Of a DNA stretch of 64,000 nucleotides, positions 1 through 11,538 are shown in pieces. The notes beneath the pieces were generated by a model. It worked only from the letters and a program-made list of their open reading frames with translations. It made no database searches and was not told the DNA's origin. Each line of letters begins with the position of its first letter. The stretch's first letter is position 1. A program made the position numbers and the translations under genes. The stretch spans positions 1 to 64,000 of the forward strand of contig NZ_FZNM01000015.1 in NCBI RefSeq assembly GCF_900188295.1. The letters are read 5' to 3'. The DNA is from Paracoccus sediminis. Lineage in GTDB: Bacteria; Pseudomonadota; Alphaproteobacteria; Rhodobacterales; Rhodobacteraceae.

Positions 1-2633
1 CGCTGGAACTGTCGGACTATGCCACCCGTTTCCTGGCGGACCGCTTTGCCCGCCTGCCGGGCGTGGCCAACACCGCGACCTTCGGCGCCCGGTCCCCCGC
101 CATGCGGATCTGGCTGGACCAGTCGCGCATGGCCGCCTATGGCATCACCACCGGCGACATCATCGGCGCGCTGCAAGCCAACAACATCGAACTGCCCGCC
201 GGAGAGATCGAGACCGGCGCCCGGCAGTTGCAGGTGCTGGCCCAGACCCGGTTTTCCAGCCCCGACGCCTTTCGCCAGGTGGTGATCCAGAACAGCGCCC
301 CCGGCGATGCCGGCCGCCCCCTGCGCCTGGGCGACGTGGCCACCATCGAGGAAGGCCCCGAACAGCGGGAATCGATCTTTCGCGCCAACGGGGTGATTTC
401 CCTGGGAATGGGCATCCAGCCGCAGGCCCAGGCCAACACGGTCGCCATTTCCACGGCGGTCAAGGCCGAACTGGACCGGATCCGCCCGACCCTGCCGCCC
501 GGAATGCGCCTGGACATCACCGCCGACGAGGCCGTGTTCATCGAAAGCTCGATCAAGCAGGTGCTCAAGGTGTTCGCCGAGGCCGTGGCCCTGGTGATCG
601 CGGTGATCTATCTGTTCCTGGGGTCGATGCGGCTGTCGATGATCCCGGTCGTGACGATTCCGGTATCCGCGCTTGGCGCCGGGCTGGCGATGCTGGCCCT
701 GGGGTTTTCCATCAACATCCTGACGCTGTTCGCGCTGATCCTGGCCATCGGCCTGGTGGTGGACGACGCCATCGTGGTCTTGGAAAACATCCAGCGGCAC
801 CGGGCCATGGGCAAGTCGCGCGCGGACGCCGCGCGCGACGGCGCGTCCCAGGTCAGCTTTGCCGTGATCGCCACCACGGCCGTGCTGGTGTCGGTCTTCG
901 TGCCCGTCAGCTTCATGGAAGGCGAGATCGGCAAGCTGTTCGCCGAATTCGGCATCGTGCTGGCCGTGGCGGTCGCCGTGTCGGCCCTGATCGCGCTGAC
1001 GCTGTCGCCGGTGCTGGCCGCCCGCATCATGCCGCGCGAGGATCGCCCGAACTGGCTGACGCGCACGGTGAACCGGCTGATCGGCGCCCTGGAACGGGCC
1101 TATGGCGCGATCCTGGACCGGCTGATCGCCCGCCCGGTGCCGATCCTGGCCGTCACCGCATTCCTGATGGCCGGAGCCTTCGCCCTTTATGGCCATCTGC
1201 CCCGCCAACTGACCCCGGACGAGGATCGCGGCCAGATCCGCATCATCCTGTCCGCCCCCCAGGGATCGAACCTGGCCTATACCGACGCGGCCACCCGCCA
1301 GGTCGAGGCGTTGCTGGAACCCTTGCGCGCAAACGGCACCGTCACCAACGTCACCACCATCGTCGGCACCTGGGGCGAATTGCGCCGGTCGATGCTGTTC
1401 GTGAACCTGGCGCCCTGGGGCGACCGCGATGCCAGCGTCGATCAGGTGATCGCCGACCTGCGCCCGCAACTGTCCCGCCTCAGCCAGGCCGAAATCTTTG
1501 TCCGCGCGGCGGGCGGCCTGGGCCTGAGCAGCGGGCAGGGCAACGTCAGCTGGATGCTGGGCGGGCCGGACGTGGCCCGCACCGCCGCCTGGGCCGACGA
1601 TCTGGCGGCCCGGCTGGAAACCGATCCGCGCCTCGCGTCGGTCGAGGTGAACTATTCCGCGAACCAGCCGGGCGCGAACCTGTCGATCGACCGCGCCCGC
1701 GCCCAGGATCTGGGCCTGTCGTCCGAAACCATCGCCCAGACCCTGCAGGTGCTGTTCGCGTCGCGCAGCGTCGGCGAATACACCAGCGACGGGCGGCAGT
1801 ATCCGGTGATCCTGCAAGCCTCGCCCGAGGATCGCGATTCCGTAGCCGACATGCTGGGGGTGTTTTTGCGCAACGACCGGGGCGACTTGATCCCGCTGTC
1901 GGCCTTCGCCAGCATCGCGACCGGCGCCACGGCCCCCGCCGTCAACCGCTATGACCGGCTGATCTCGGTGGGCATGGAGGCCGACATCGCCCCCGGCACG
2001 GATCTGGCGGGCGCCATGGCGGCGGTGGAAGCCGCAGCGGCCGACCTGCCCGCGGGCGCGGTGCTGGCCTGGGACGGGCAGGCCAAGGATTACCTGGAAA
2101 GTTCCGGCGGGATCGCCACGGTCTTTGCCATGTCGCTGCTGATCGTGTTCCTGGTCCTGGCCGCGCAGTTCGAAAGCTTCCGCACGCCGCTGACGATCAT
2201 GCTGACCGTGCCCCTGGGGCTGGCGGGGGCGGTGCTGACGCTGTGGATCACCGGGGGGACGGTCAACATCTTTTCCCAGGTGGGAATGATCCTGCTGATC
2301 GGCATCATGGCCAAGAACGGCATCCTGATCGTGGAATTCGCCAACCAGCTGCGCGAGGAGGGCCGGTCGCTGGCAGAGGCCGCGCGCGAGGGCGCCGTGA
2401 CCCGCCTGCGTCCGGTGATGATGACCACCATCGCCACTGTCCTGGGGGCGGTGCCTCTGGCCATCGCGTCGGGCGCGGGGGCCGAAAGCCGCCGGGCCAT
2501 CGGCGCGGTGATCGTGGGCGGGCTGTCGCTGGCCTTTGTTCTGACGCTGCTGATTACCCCGGTGATCTATGTGCTGATCGAAGGCCTGCGGCGCAGGCCC
2601 GAGGCCGGGGCGCAGCCTGTGGCGGCGGAATAG
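1..2633 (+). CDS. RND efflux pump inner-membrane permease (AcrB/MexF type), 5' truncated by the window edge
   Basis: This is the C-terminal 876 or so residues of a proton-driven RND multidrug exporter, which pumps small molecules out across both membranes with a periplasmic adaptor and an outer-membrane channel. The open frame runs in from the left edge (first full codon at base 3), so the true start lies outside. Visible hallmarks are the porter domain at the start, the TM4 segment with GLVVDDAIVVLENI, whose paired Asp residues are the proton relay, the SFMEGEIGKLFAEF segment, and a second membrane block ending near the C-terminus with GIMAKNGILIVEFANQLREEG. The protein ends in a short Ala/Glu tail. 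A hairpin follows the stop. The adaptor gene is probably upstream, outside the window. Substrates cannot be inferred. Confidence 0.96.
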   Translation, partial: LELSDYATRFLADRFARLPGVANTATFGARSPAMRIWLDQSRMAAYGITTGDIIGALQANNIELPAGEIETGARQLQVLAQTRFSSPDAFRQVVIQNSAPGDAGRPLRLGDVATIEEGPEQRESIFRANGVISLGMGIQPQAQANTVAISTAVKAELDRIRPTLPPGMRLDITADEAVFIESSIKQVLKVFAEAVALVIAVIYLFLGSMRLSMIPVVTIPVSALGAGLAMLALGFSINILTLFALILAIGLVVDDAIVVLENIQRHRAMGKSRADAARDGASQVSFAVIATTAVLVSVFVPVSFMEGEIGKLFAEFGIVLAVAVAVSALIALTLSPVLAARIMPREDRPNWLTRTVNRLIGALERAYGAILDRLIARPVPILAVTAFLMAGAFALYGHLPRQLTPDEDRGQIRIILSAPQGSNLAYTDAATRQVEALLEPLRANGTVTNVTTIVGTWGELRRSMLFVNLAPWGDRDASVDQVIADLRPQLSRLSQAEIFVRAAGGLGLSSGQGNVSWMLGGPDVARTAAWADDLAARLETDPRLASVEVNYSANQPGANLSIDRARAQDLGLSSETIAQTLQVLFASRSVGEYTSDGRQYPVILQASPEDRDSVADMLGVFLRNDRGDLIPLSAFASIATGATAPAVNRYDRLISVGMEADIAPGTDLAGAMAAVEAAAADLPAGAVLAWDGQAKDYLESSGGIATVFAMSLLIVFLVLAAQFESFRTPLTIMLTVPLGLAGAVLTLWITGGTVNIFSQVGMILLIGIMAKNGILIVEFANQLREEGRSLAEAAREGAVTRLRPVMMTTIATVLGAVPLAIASGAGAESRRAIGAVIVGGLSLAFVLTLLITPVIYVLIEGLRRRPEAGAQPVAAE

Positions 2634-2700
2634 ATTTGCGTCCCGCGCGTGCCGGGGGCGCTTTGCCCCCCGCTCGGGCCTGCCGGCCCCTTCTCCGCTG

Positions 2701-2723
2701 AAAAAGGTCCACTGGACCTTTTT
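2701..2723. terminator. Perfect 11-bp palindrome with A-run and T-run, likely bidirectional terminator
   Basis: AAAAAGGTCCA is followed after one base by its exact reverse complement TGGACCTTTTT. The T-run on either strand makes it a good intrinsic terminator for the RND gene ending 68 bp upstream. The downstream text (cgcttcgaagcccccgaggatatttagcc) resembles an intergenic repeat I associate with Paracoccus and relatives; that identification is from memory. Confidence 0.7.
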
Positions 2724-2803
2724 CCGGGCGCTTCGAAGCCCCCGAGGATATTTAGCCAAGGCAAAGAACTGGCGTCAGGGCAGATCCGTATTAAACTGCG
2801 GAT

Positions 2804-3787
2804 ATGCACGGATTCGATTATTCATGGCAAGATTCTGAAAACGACGATCAGCCCGCCCCGCCCCGTCCCGCCGACTGGCTGGCGGCCCAGGCCGGGCTGG
2901 CGGTGGAACTGGCCGATGCCGCCCTGGCGGCAGGCCGGCTGGAGGCGCGCCTGTCGCTGATGGACGCCACGGCCCACGCGGGCGCCACCCGCCGCCTGGC
3001 CCTGGTCGAGATCGAGAACATGCTGCGCGCCCAGGGCACGCCCCTGTCGCGCGAGGAGATCGGCCTGGATGCCATGGCCGCCCGCGCGGGCACCGATCTG
3101 GGCGCCATGGCCCAGGCCCGCTGGGCGCTGCGGCGGCTGGAAGGCCAGTCCGACCCGAATCGGCTGCGCGATTTCCTGGCGCTGCACCGCAATCCCGATC
3201 ACGCCGACGCCCCCTGGTCCGACCGTCCCGCAGGCGCCGCCTTCGATGCGGCGGCGGCGGATTTCCTTGGGGCGGTGGAGGGTCTGTCCGGCCTGCACCC
3301 GCTGGCCCGCGCGCCCGCCGCGCGGATGCTGTGGCGGCTGGCCGCCCTGTCGCCGGAAGATGCCGGGATCGAGGCCGCCGTCTGGGCCGCCCGCGCCATG
3401 GCCCGCGCCGCGCCGGGTCTGGCCTTTCTGCCGCTGGGCCGCCACGGCCGGGCGATCTGGGCCGATGGCGGGACGCCCGAACGGCGCCTGTCGCGTCATC
3501 TGTCGGCGGTGGCGCAGGGCGCGGGCGACGCCTGCCGGCTGCTGGACCGCATCGCCGGCTGGGCGGACGCGGCCCAGGCCGCCACCGCGGCGATCAAGGG
3601 CCGGAACCCGGCCCGCGTCATCGCCGCCCTGGCCGCCCATCCGGTCCTGCACACCGCCCAGGTCGAGGATCTGGCGGGCATCAGCCGCGACACCGCCGAA
3701 CGCTTGCTGTCGCGGATGCGGCACATGGGGCTGGTGCGCGAGATCACCGGCGCGCGGCGGTTCCGGCTGTGGACGGCGGCCGTGTAG
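2804..3787 (+). CDS. Winged-helix protein resembling the RHE_PE00001 / DUF1612 family
   Basis: A 327-residue soluble, Ala-rich protein. The C-terminal ~45 residues (about 280-325) read as a winged helix-turn-helix: ...VEDLAGISRDTAERLLSRM.. followed by a short basic wing and FRLWTA. The remainder is helical with an N-terminal Asp/Pro-rich stretch. The arrangement fits the plasmid-associated family described as DUF1612 plus helix-turn-helix, common on alphaproteobacterial secondary replicons, but the function of that family is not known. An ATG start is used. It stands alone, downstream of a terminator and convergent with kpsT. It is probably DNA binding; any regulatory target is unknown. The same-strand and antisense open frames over this gene are shadows. 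Confidence 0.62.
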   Translation: MHGFDYSWQDSENDDQPAPPRPADWLAAQAGLAVELADAALAAGRLEARLSLMDATAHAGATRRLALVEIENMLRAQGTPLSREEIGLDAMAARAGTDLGAMAQARWALRRLEGQSDPNRLRDFLALHRNPDHADAPWSDRPAGAAFDAAAADFLGAVEGLSGLHPLARAPAARMLWRLAALSPEDAGIEAAVWAARAMARAAPGLAFLPLGRHGRAIWADGGTPERRLSRHLSAVAQGAGDACRLLDRIAGWADAAQAATAAIKGRNPARVIAALAAHPVLHTAQVEDLAGISRDTAERLLSRMRHMGLVREITGARRFRLWTAAV

Positions 3788-3869
3788 GGCAAGGGCTATT
3801 CCGCCTGTATCCGTTGTTGCAGAGCATGACGCGGACAACCGGGGCACCGCCCGAGGCCCGTGAACATCC

Positions 3870-3890
3870 CCGATAATGTGCGCTTATCGG
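3870..3890. terminator. Inverted repeat between two convergent genes
   Basis: CCGATAA and TTATCGG pair perfectly (7 bp) around a 7-base loop, lying between the winged-helix gene (+) and kpsT (-). There is no T-run, so termination is an inference from position only. Confidence 0.35.
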
Positions 3891-3930
3891 CAGTCCATGC
3901 GCCCGCTTGCGGCCCGTGGATCCTGGCGTG

Positions 3931-4608
3931 CTAATCCCCCGGCGTGTCGGCCGGGGCGCGCATGAGCGATTCATGGTGGGCAATGGCGTCTTCGAGGGTG
4001 TCGTAGACGGACAGGCGGCCGTGTTCCAGGACCGCGCCCATCGTGCACATCTGGCGCACCATCGCCATCGAATGGCTGACGACCACCGCGCTCGACATGC
4101 TCATCCGGTCCCGGAAGACCCGCTGCGACTTGGCGCGGAAATCGGCGTCGCCCACGCTGGTCACCTCGTCCACCAGATAGGTGTCGAAATGGATGCCCAT
4201 GCTGGTGCCCATTGCCAGCCGCGACCGCATCCCCGACGAATAGCTCATGAAAGGCTGGTGGTAATGGTGGCCCAGTTCGGCGAAATCGGCGACGTAATCG
4301 ACCAGTTCGTCGGTGTCCACGCCATAGATGCGGGCCACGAAGCGGACGTTCTGCGCGCCGGTCAGTTCGCCATGGAAACTGCCCGCGAAGCCCACCGGCC
4401 AGGAAATCGAGCCGTCCGACAGGACCCGCCCCGACGTGGGCGAGACGGTCCCCGCGATCATCCGCAACAGCGTGGACTTGCCCGCCCCGTTGCGCCCCAA
4501 GAGCGCCACCGACGCCCCGGTCGGAAACACCGCGTTCAGCGCGTCGGCCACCACCGTGCGGCGGCCCTTCAGCCGATAGACCTTGGTCAGGTTGTCCAGC
4601 CGGATCAT
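3931..4608 (-). CDS. kpsT: ABC transporter ATPase for capsular polysaccharide export
   Basis: A 225-residue ATPase that would energise export of a finished polysaccharide across the inner membrane. It has Walker A GRNGAGKS (38-45), the family-specific signature YSSGMRSRLAMG (about 123-134), Walker B YLVDE (144-148) and an H-loop in VVSHSM. Length and the short, clipped C-terminus match KpsT/CtrD rather than O-antigen Wzt, which carries an extra sugar-binding domain. It starts 3 bp after the kpsE stop, so the two form one transcript. The KpsM permease is encoded just beyond kpsE on the opposite strand. KpsS/KpsC initiation enzymes are not seen in the window. Confidence 0.93.
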   Translation of the reverse strand: MIRLDNLTKVYRLKGRRTVVADALNAVFPTGASVALLGRNGAGKSTLLRMIAGTVSPTSGRVLSDGSISWPVGFAGSFHGELTGAQNVRFVARIYGVDTDELVDYVADFAELGHHYHQPFMSYSSGMRSRLAMGTSMGIHFDTYLVDEVTSVGDADFRAKSQRVFRDRMSMSSAVVVSHSMAMVRQMCTMGAVLEHGRLSVYDTLEDAIAHHESLMRAPADTPGD

Positions 4609-4611
4609 CGC

Positions 4612-6084
4612 CTAGCCGCGGTCGCGGATGCTGTAATAAACCAGGACCAGGATCGACCAGCCGGTCAGCAACAGGCCCACCACCATGAACATCAGCCAGG
4701 GCCGGTTGGGTTCGGTCGAACTTTGGGCGACCTTGGGCTGGATATGGGCGGCCAGGTAGCGCGACTGGCGCCGCGCCTCGGCCAGGGCGGTTTCATAGGC
4801 GATGCGGGCGGACCGATAGGCGCCTTCGGCGAATTCGCGGTCCACGGCCAGTTTCTCGTATTCGGCCATCAGCTGCGAATAGCTTTCGCCCGCCGGTCCC
4901 GTCCCTTCGGCCCCGAACTTGGCCCGCTCGCTGTCGATCAGGCGGCGCAGCGCGTCGATGCGCTGCTGGGACTGGATCACCCGGTGGTCGGTCGCGGGCG
5001 CGTTCTCGATCAGCAGGTCGTGGGCCACCATGGCCTCGGCCAGCTGGCCCTGCAATCCGGCCAGGACGCCCATCTGGCTGGTCAGGTCGGCCTGCGGATC
5101 GACGATCTGCGAGCGCATGCGGAAATCCGTCATCGCCTGCCGGGCGGCGGTCAGATCCTGGCGGGTCTTGTCCAGTTCCGCCTGGGCCAGCCGGGTGGCG
5201 TCGTCGCGGGCGATGGCCGACAGTTCGTTGATCTTGTCCGAGCTTTCCTGAAACACCGCCGCCGCGATGGCCTGGGCGTCCTGGGGGGTGAAGGCGCTGA
5301 CGTTCAGGGTAATCAGCCCCGAGGTGCCGTCGTACAGCACCTTGACCTGGCGCTGCCAGTATTCGGTCATGTCCTCGATATGGTCTTCGGGATTCAGGCC
5401 GAAGACGAAATCCCGCGGCCAGACGCGGGAAAAGCGGCTGCGCAGATCCAGCTGCACGTCGATCCGTTCCACCATGTCCTGGCTGCGGATGTATTCATAG
5501 AGGATGTCGGTGTCCGACGCCCCGCCGCCCCCGCCCGCAAAGGGGGCCAGCCCGCTGAGCAGGTCGATCGACGGGGTCATCTGTTCCTGGCGGACCGAAA
5601 ACCCGACGCTGGACACATACTGGTCGCTGGCGCGCGCCCACAGATACCAGCCCCACAGCAGGCTGGGCAGCACCACCAGGACCAGGAATGACACCAGCAG
5701 CAGCCAGTGCCGCCGCCGGGGCTGGGCCATGGCCGCGGGCGCGCGCACCGGCGGGGCCGCGGGCGGTTCCGGGCGGGCGGGCAGGCCGGGCGCGGTCCGG
5801 GGAACGGGCTGGGTGGGCAGGGCGCGGGTCGGAAGCTGCGGGGCGCTGCGGGGCGCGGCGCCCGTGGCGCCGGGACGCACCACCGTCGGCCCCTTGCCCG
5901 AGGCCAGCCGGACCAGCGGCTTGGGCGCCGCGTCGGGCTGGACCTGGCGTGCCAGCCCCGGTCCCTGAAAGGGCCGCCGCAGCATCGTGTCCGAGGTCGC
6001 GGCGGCGGGCTGCGCGGGATCGGGCTGGGACGGGCCTGCCTGCGGATCGGCCTTGCTTCCGGTCGCGGTGGGGGGGGTGTTCAC
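4612..6084 (-). CDS. kpsE: Capsule polysaccharide export inner-membrane protein (KpsE/CtrB type)
   Basis: A 490-residue polysaccharide co-polymerase-like protein that bridges the ABC transporter to the outer-membrane channel. A Pro/Ala-rich cytoplasmic head (about 120 residues, much longer than usual for KpsE) precedes a first membrane segment (WLLLVSFLVLVVLPSLLWGW). A periplasmic coiled-coil region with many Gln/Ala/Arg heptads follows (about 270-440), then a C-terminal membrane helix and a short basic tail. I use the GTG at 6084; an ATG at 5985 would remove 33 low-complexity residues. Translation continues into kpsT after 3 bp. It diverges from kpsM with about 80 bp between them, which should hold both promoters. 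Confidence 0.88.
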   Translation of the reverse strand: MNTPPTATGSKADPQAGPSQPDPAQPAAATSDTMLRRPFQGPGLARQVQPDAAPKPLVRLASGKGPTVVRPGATGAAPRSAPQLPTRALPTQPVPRTAPGLPARPEPPAAPPVRAPAAMAQPRRRHWLLLVSFLVLVVLPSLLWGWYLWARASDQYVSSVGFSVRQEQMTPSIDLLSGLAPFAGGGGGASDTDILYEYIRSQDMVERIDVQLDLRSRFSRVWPRDFVFGLNPEDHIEDMTEYWQRQVKVLYDGTSGLITLNVSAFTPQDAQAIAAAVFQESSDKINELSAIARDDATRLAQAELDKTRQDLTAARQAMTDFRMRSQIVDPQADLTSQMGVLAGLQGQLAEAMVAHDLLIENAPATDHRVIQSQQRIDALRRLIDSERAKFGAEGTGPAGESYSQLMAEYEKLAVDREFAEGAYRSARIAYETALAEARRQSRYLAAHIQPKVAQSSTEPNRPWLMFMVVGLLLTGWSILVLVYYSIRDRG

Positions 6085-6165
6085 AGCCGGACTGCTTTCG
6101 CTGGTTTACCTTTTGGCGGCAGTTGTTACATAGTGTCGGTCGCGCAGACCAGCACTTGCATTCAC

Positions 6166-6984
6166 ATGTCCGGCATTTCCCCCAAATTGCACCATCCCCA
6201 ACGCCCGCGCCGTCCCGGACCGCGCTTCCAGATGCCGCGCATCGTCATGGCCCTGATGCTGCGCGAGATGGCCACGACCTATGGCCGGTCGGCGGGCGGA
6301 TACCTGTGGGCGATCCTGGAACCGGTTCTGGGGATCGCGCTTTTGTCGGTGATCTTCAGCCTGGCCCTGGCGCGGCCGGGGCTGGGCACGAACTTTCCGC
6401 TGTTCTATGCCAGCGGGCTGCTGCCGTTCCTGATGTTCAACGACATCGCCAACAAGGTCGCGGGCGCGATCCGGTTCTCGCGGCCGTTCCTGGCCTATCC
6501 CAGCGTCACCTTCATCGACACGCTGATCGCCCGGATCGTGCTGAACGCGCTGACCCATACCGCCATCGTGGCGATCGTGCTGGTATCGATCGTGATGATC
6601 TATCGGCTGCCCGTGGTCTTTGACCTGCCCGCCCTGTTCGAGGCGCTGCTGATGGTCACGATGCTGGCGGTGGGGGTCGGCACGCTGAACTGTTACCTGA
6701 CGACCGCCTTTCCGGTCTGGGAACGGATCTGGTCGATCCTGACCCGGCCCCTGTTCCTGATGTCGGGGATCTTCTTTCTGTACGGGATGATGCCGACGCA
6801 GGCCCAGAACATCCTGTGGTACAACCCGCTGGTCCATTGCATCGGCATGATGCGCCAGGGGATCTATCCGACCTATGCGGGCGATTACATCAGTCCGGGC
6901 TATGTGGTCGGCGTGTCGGTCGTGCTGTTCGTGGTGGGGCTGATGCTGCTGGAGCGAAACTACAGGACGCTGCTGGAACGCTGA
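6166..6984 (+). CDS. kpsM: ABC transporter permease for capsular polysaccharide export
   Basis: A 272-residue ABC-2 type integral membrane protein. After a basic N-terminus (about 20 residues) comes the conserved entry region MALMLREMATTYGRSAGGYL, then about six hydrophobic segments, including the conserved motif around RPLFLMSGIFFLYGMMP and the WYNPLVH segment. This is the pattern of KpsM/CtrC/BexB. It would form the channel with KpsT. I choose ATG 6166; the open frame extends upstream without a stop but that stretch is antisense to kpsE. It is convergent with the glycosyltransferase that ends 11 bp further on. Confidence 0.9.
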   Translation: MSGISPKLHHPQRPRRPGPRFQMPRIVMALMLREMATTYGRSAGGYLWAILEPVLGIALLSVIFSLALARPGLGTNFPLFYASGLLPFLMFNDIANKVAGAIRFSRPFLAYPSVTFIDTLIARIVLNALTHTAIVAIVLVSIVMIYRLPVVFDLPALFEALLMVTMLAVGVGTLNCYLTTAFPVWERIWSILTRPLFLMSGIFFLYGMMPTQAQNILWYNPLVHCIGMMRQGIYPTYAGDYISPGYVVGVSVVLFVVGLMLLERNYRTLLER

Positions 6985-6994
6985 AGGCCCGGCG

Positions 6995-7896
6995 TCACAA
7001 CCGCCCGGCCAGGGCGGCCAGGGCGGGCGCCAGCCGGCCCCCCGGCCCCTGGCGGTACAGCCCTTCGCGCAGGCAGGCGGCGGCAAAGGCCGCCCGGCCC
7101 CCGGCGCGGGCCTGGGCGATCCGGTCCAACAGGGCGCGATGATCGGGGGACAGCAGATCGGCCGCCTGCGTCAGGGCGGCCAGGGTCGCGGTCATCCAGC
7201 CCGCCTGGCGGCGCGCCCGCAGCCGCGTCAGCCGCCCCGTCACGTCCGGTCCCGCGCCGATCTGGTTGCCGCCGTGCTGGCGGTAAAGGACATGGCTTTC
7301 GTCGTCGAAGACGATCCGCCCCCCGGCGCCCGTGACGATCTGATAGGCCCACCAGTCGTGCATCACCACCCGCGGGCCGCGTCCGGCGGCCTGCCGCAGC
7401 AGCGCCGTGGCCGCGCGGTTCAGAACGATGCTGTGGCCATAAAGGATGTTCTGGACCAGGGCGTTGCGAAACCCCGGCGGGCGGGTCGGGGCGGGCGACA
7501 GGCCCGCGGGCCGCAGCCCCGCGTCGCAGATCGTCACCCGGCTGGCATACAGCGCGGGGCGGTCGGCAGGCGGGTCCGACAGCAGCGCCGCCGCGCGGGC
7601 GATCTTGCCGGGCAGCCACAGGTCGTCCTGATCGGAAAAGGCCGTGTGATCGGCCTCGGGCGCCTGCCGGATCAGCGACAGGAAATTGTCGGCCGCCCCG
7701 GTTCGCGGTCCTTGCACCAGCCGGACCCGGCCGGGGTTGTCCCGGCGGAACCGCTCCAGGATGGCGGGGGTGGCGTCGTCCGATCCGTCGTCGCTGGCCA
7801 GGACCCGCCAGTCGGCCAGCGTCTGTTCCCCATAGCTTTCCAGTTGCCGGGGCAGGAACCGCGCGCCGTTGCGGGTCGCCAGCAGGATCGTCACCG

Positions 7897-7900
<4 letters not shown>
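6995..7900 (-). CDS. Family 2 glycosyltransferase
   Basis: A 301-residue cytoplasmic GT-A glycosyltransferase, probably adding one sugar to the growing polysaccharide. It starts with MTVTILLATRNGARFL and has the nucleotide-binding ASDDGSDD motif and the metal-binding FSDQDDLW (DxD), typical of rhamnosyltransferase-like GT2 enzymes. A conserved HDWW motif follows in the acceptor part. The start at 7900 overlaps the stop of the DUF4422 gene in an ATGA arrangement, so the two are translationally coupled. The longer upstream frame lacks the family fold. Donor and acceptor are unknown. Confidence 0.9.
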
Positions 7901-10177
<2,277 letters not shown>

Positions 10178-10203
10178 GCCCCGAACCCGGCCCGCATCCC
10201 GCC

Positions 10204-11451
10204 ATGACGCAGACGATCTTTGCCAGCTCCGCCTACGAGGCCGTCCTGCATCCGCGCGATGCGGACACGGTCGTCGTGACCTTTGCCGAACGCAAGGAAC
10301 CGCCCCCCGCGGGATTTTCCGGCCAGGTGATGCTGGCCAAGACCGACCATGCCTTCTGCTGCATCCGGTCGCTGGCGAACGACTGGTATGTGGGCGCGGA
10401 CTTTCCCGCCTGTCTCGACGCGGTGGCGCGCGCGGTGCGTCCCTATCGGCAGGTGATCCTGTACGGGTTTTCGATGGGATCCTATGGCGCGCTGATCGCG
10501 GCGCAGGCTCTGGACGCGGACCGGCTGGTGCTGATGGCGCCGGTGGCCAATATCCATCCCGACAAGGACCGCCGCTGGATCGCCGATTACGAGGCCCTGA
10601 TCGCCGGCCGGAGCGTGGCCGACCTGGCCCCTGCGATCCCGGCCGGGACCGAGGTGATCTGCGTCTATGACCCCAAGGGCCCGGACCGCCGGCATGTCGC
10701 CGACCTGAAACGGCTGTGTTCCGTCCGCGACGTCCTGACCCCGCGCGCGGGGCATATGGTGTTCACCTTCCTCAGCAACGGCGGCATCCTGGGCACCGTG
10801 GCGCGGATGCTGTTCCAGCCCGACGTGGACGTGGCCAGGGCGCAGGCGCTGATCCTGTCGTCGAAACGCAACAACAGCTATTACATCGCCGAACTGGCCC
10901 GGTCGCTGTCGCGCCACCCGATGCTGCGGCGGATGCTGCTGCGATACGGCGTGCGCCGGTTTCCGGCGGATCTGGCCCTGCGCCTGGACTATGCGGGCGC
11001 CATCGCCGAATCCGGGCAGCCCGCCGAGGCGGCGGCGATGATCCGCGCGGCGGTCGCGGAACACCCCAGGACCGCGGTCAGCGTGCCGGTGATCCGCGCC
11101 CTGGGTCTCTATGCCGAACATGGCGGCGGCTTCGACGCGGTGGCCGACCTGATCGCCCCCTATGCCTCTGACCAGCCCCGCGCGCGCGAGGTGCAGCTTT
11201 TGTATTCCCGCTTCCTGCGCCATACCGGACGCTTCGACCAGGCCTTCCGCGCCCACGAGGCTTTCATGAAGGGCGGCCCCTTCTCGGCCCAGGGTTTCGT
11301 CGAACGCGGCCTGATCTTCGAGAAACTGGCCCTGCCCTTTCTGGCCGAAACCAGCTATCGCGCGGCCCTGGCCGAGGCGCCCGATTTCCGCCGCGCCGCC
11401 CAGCATCTGGCGCGTCTGGAACAGGACCACCGGGCGCAAAAGGAAAAATAA
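10204..11451 (+). CDS. Alpha/beta-hydrolase-like protein with C-terminal TPR-like helices
   Basis: A 415-residue protein with two halves. Residues 1-210 look like an alpha/beta hydrolase: the nucleophile elbow GFSMG (88-92, Ser90), an Asp in VYDPK (Asp156) and a His in RAGHMV (His184) are spaced like a catalytic triad. Residues about 250-415 form Ala-rich helical pairs of the TPR kind (for example ..YAGAIAESGQPAEAAAMIR.. and ..YRAALAEAPDFRRAAQHL..). No signal peptide or membrane segment is visible, so it is cytoplasmic. Its place between glf and a FucU-like gene suggests a role in polysaccharide or acyl-group handling, but I do not recognise the full-length protein. Confidence 0.75.
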   Translation: MTQTIFASSAYEAVLHPRDADTVVVTFAERKEPPPAGFSGQVMLAKTDHAFCCIRSLANDWYVGADFPACLDAVARAVRPYRQVILYGFSMGSYGALIAAQALDADRLVLMAPVANIHPDKDRRWIADYEALIAGRSVADLAPAIPAGTEVICVYDPKGPDRRHVADLKRLCSVRDVLTPRAGHMVFTFLSNGGILGTVARMLFQPDVDVARAQALILSSKRNNSYYIAELARSLSRHPMLRRMLLRYGVRRFPADLALRLDYAGAIAESGQPAEAAAMIRAAVAEHPRTAVSVPVIRALGLYAEHGGGFDAVADLIAPYASDQPRAREVQLLYSRFLRHTGRFDQAFRAHEAFMKGGPFSAQGFVERGLIFEKLALPFLAETSYRAALAEAPDFRRAAQHLARLEQDHRAQKEK

Positions 11452-11538
11452 CGATAAATCATCATCTTGCCCCGGCGTGGACAAGATGGCGCCCGGCGTT
11501 TATGACGGTTCTCCTGACCAGCGACAGCGGGACAAGAC

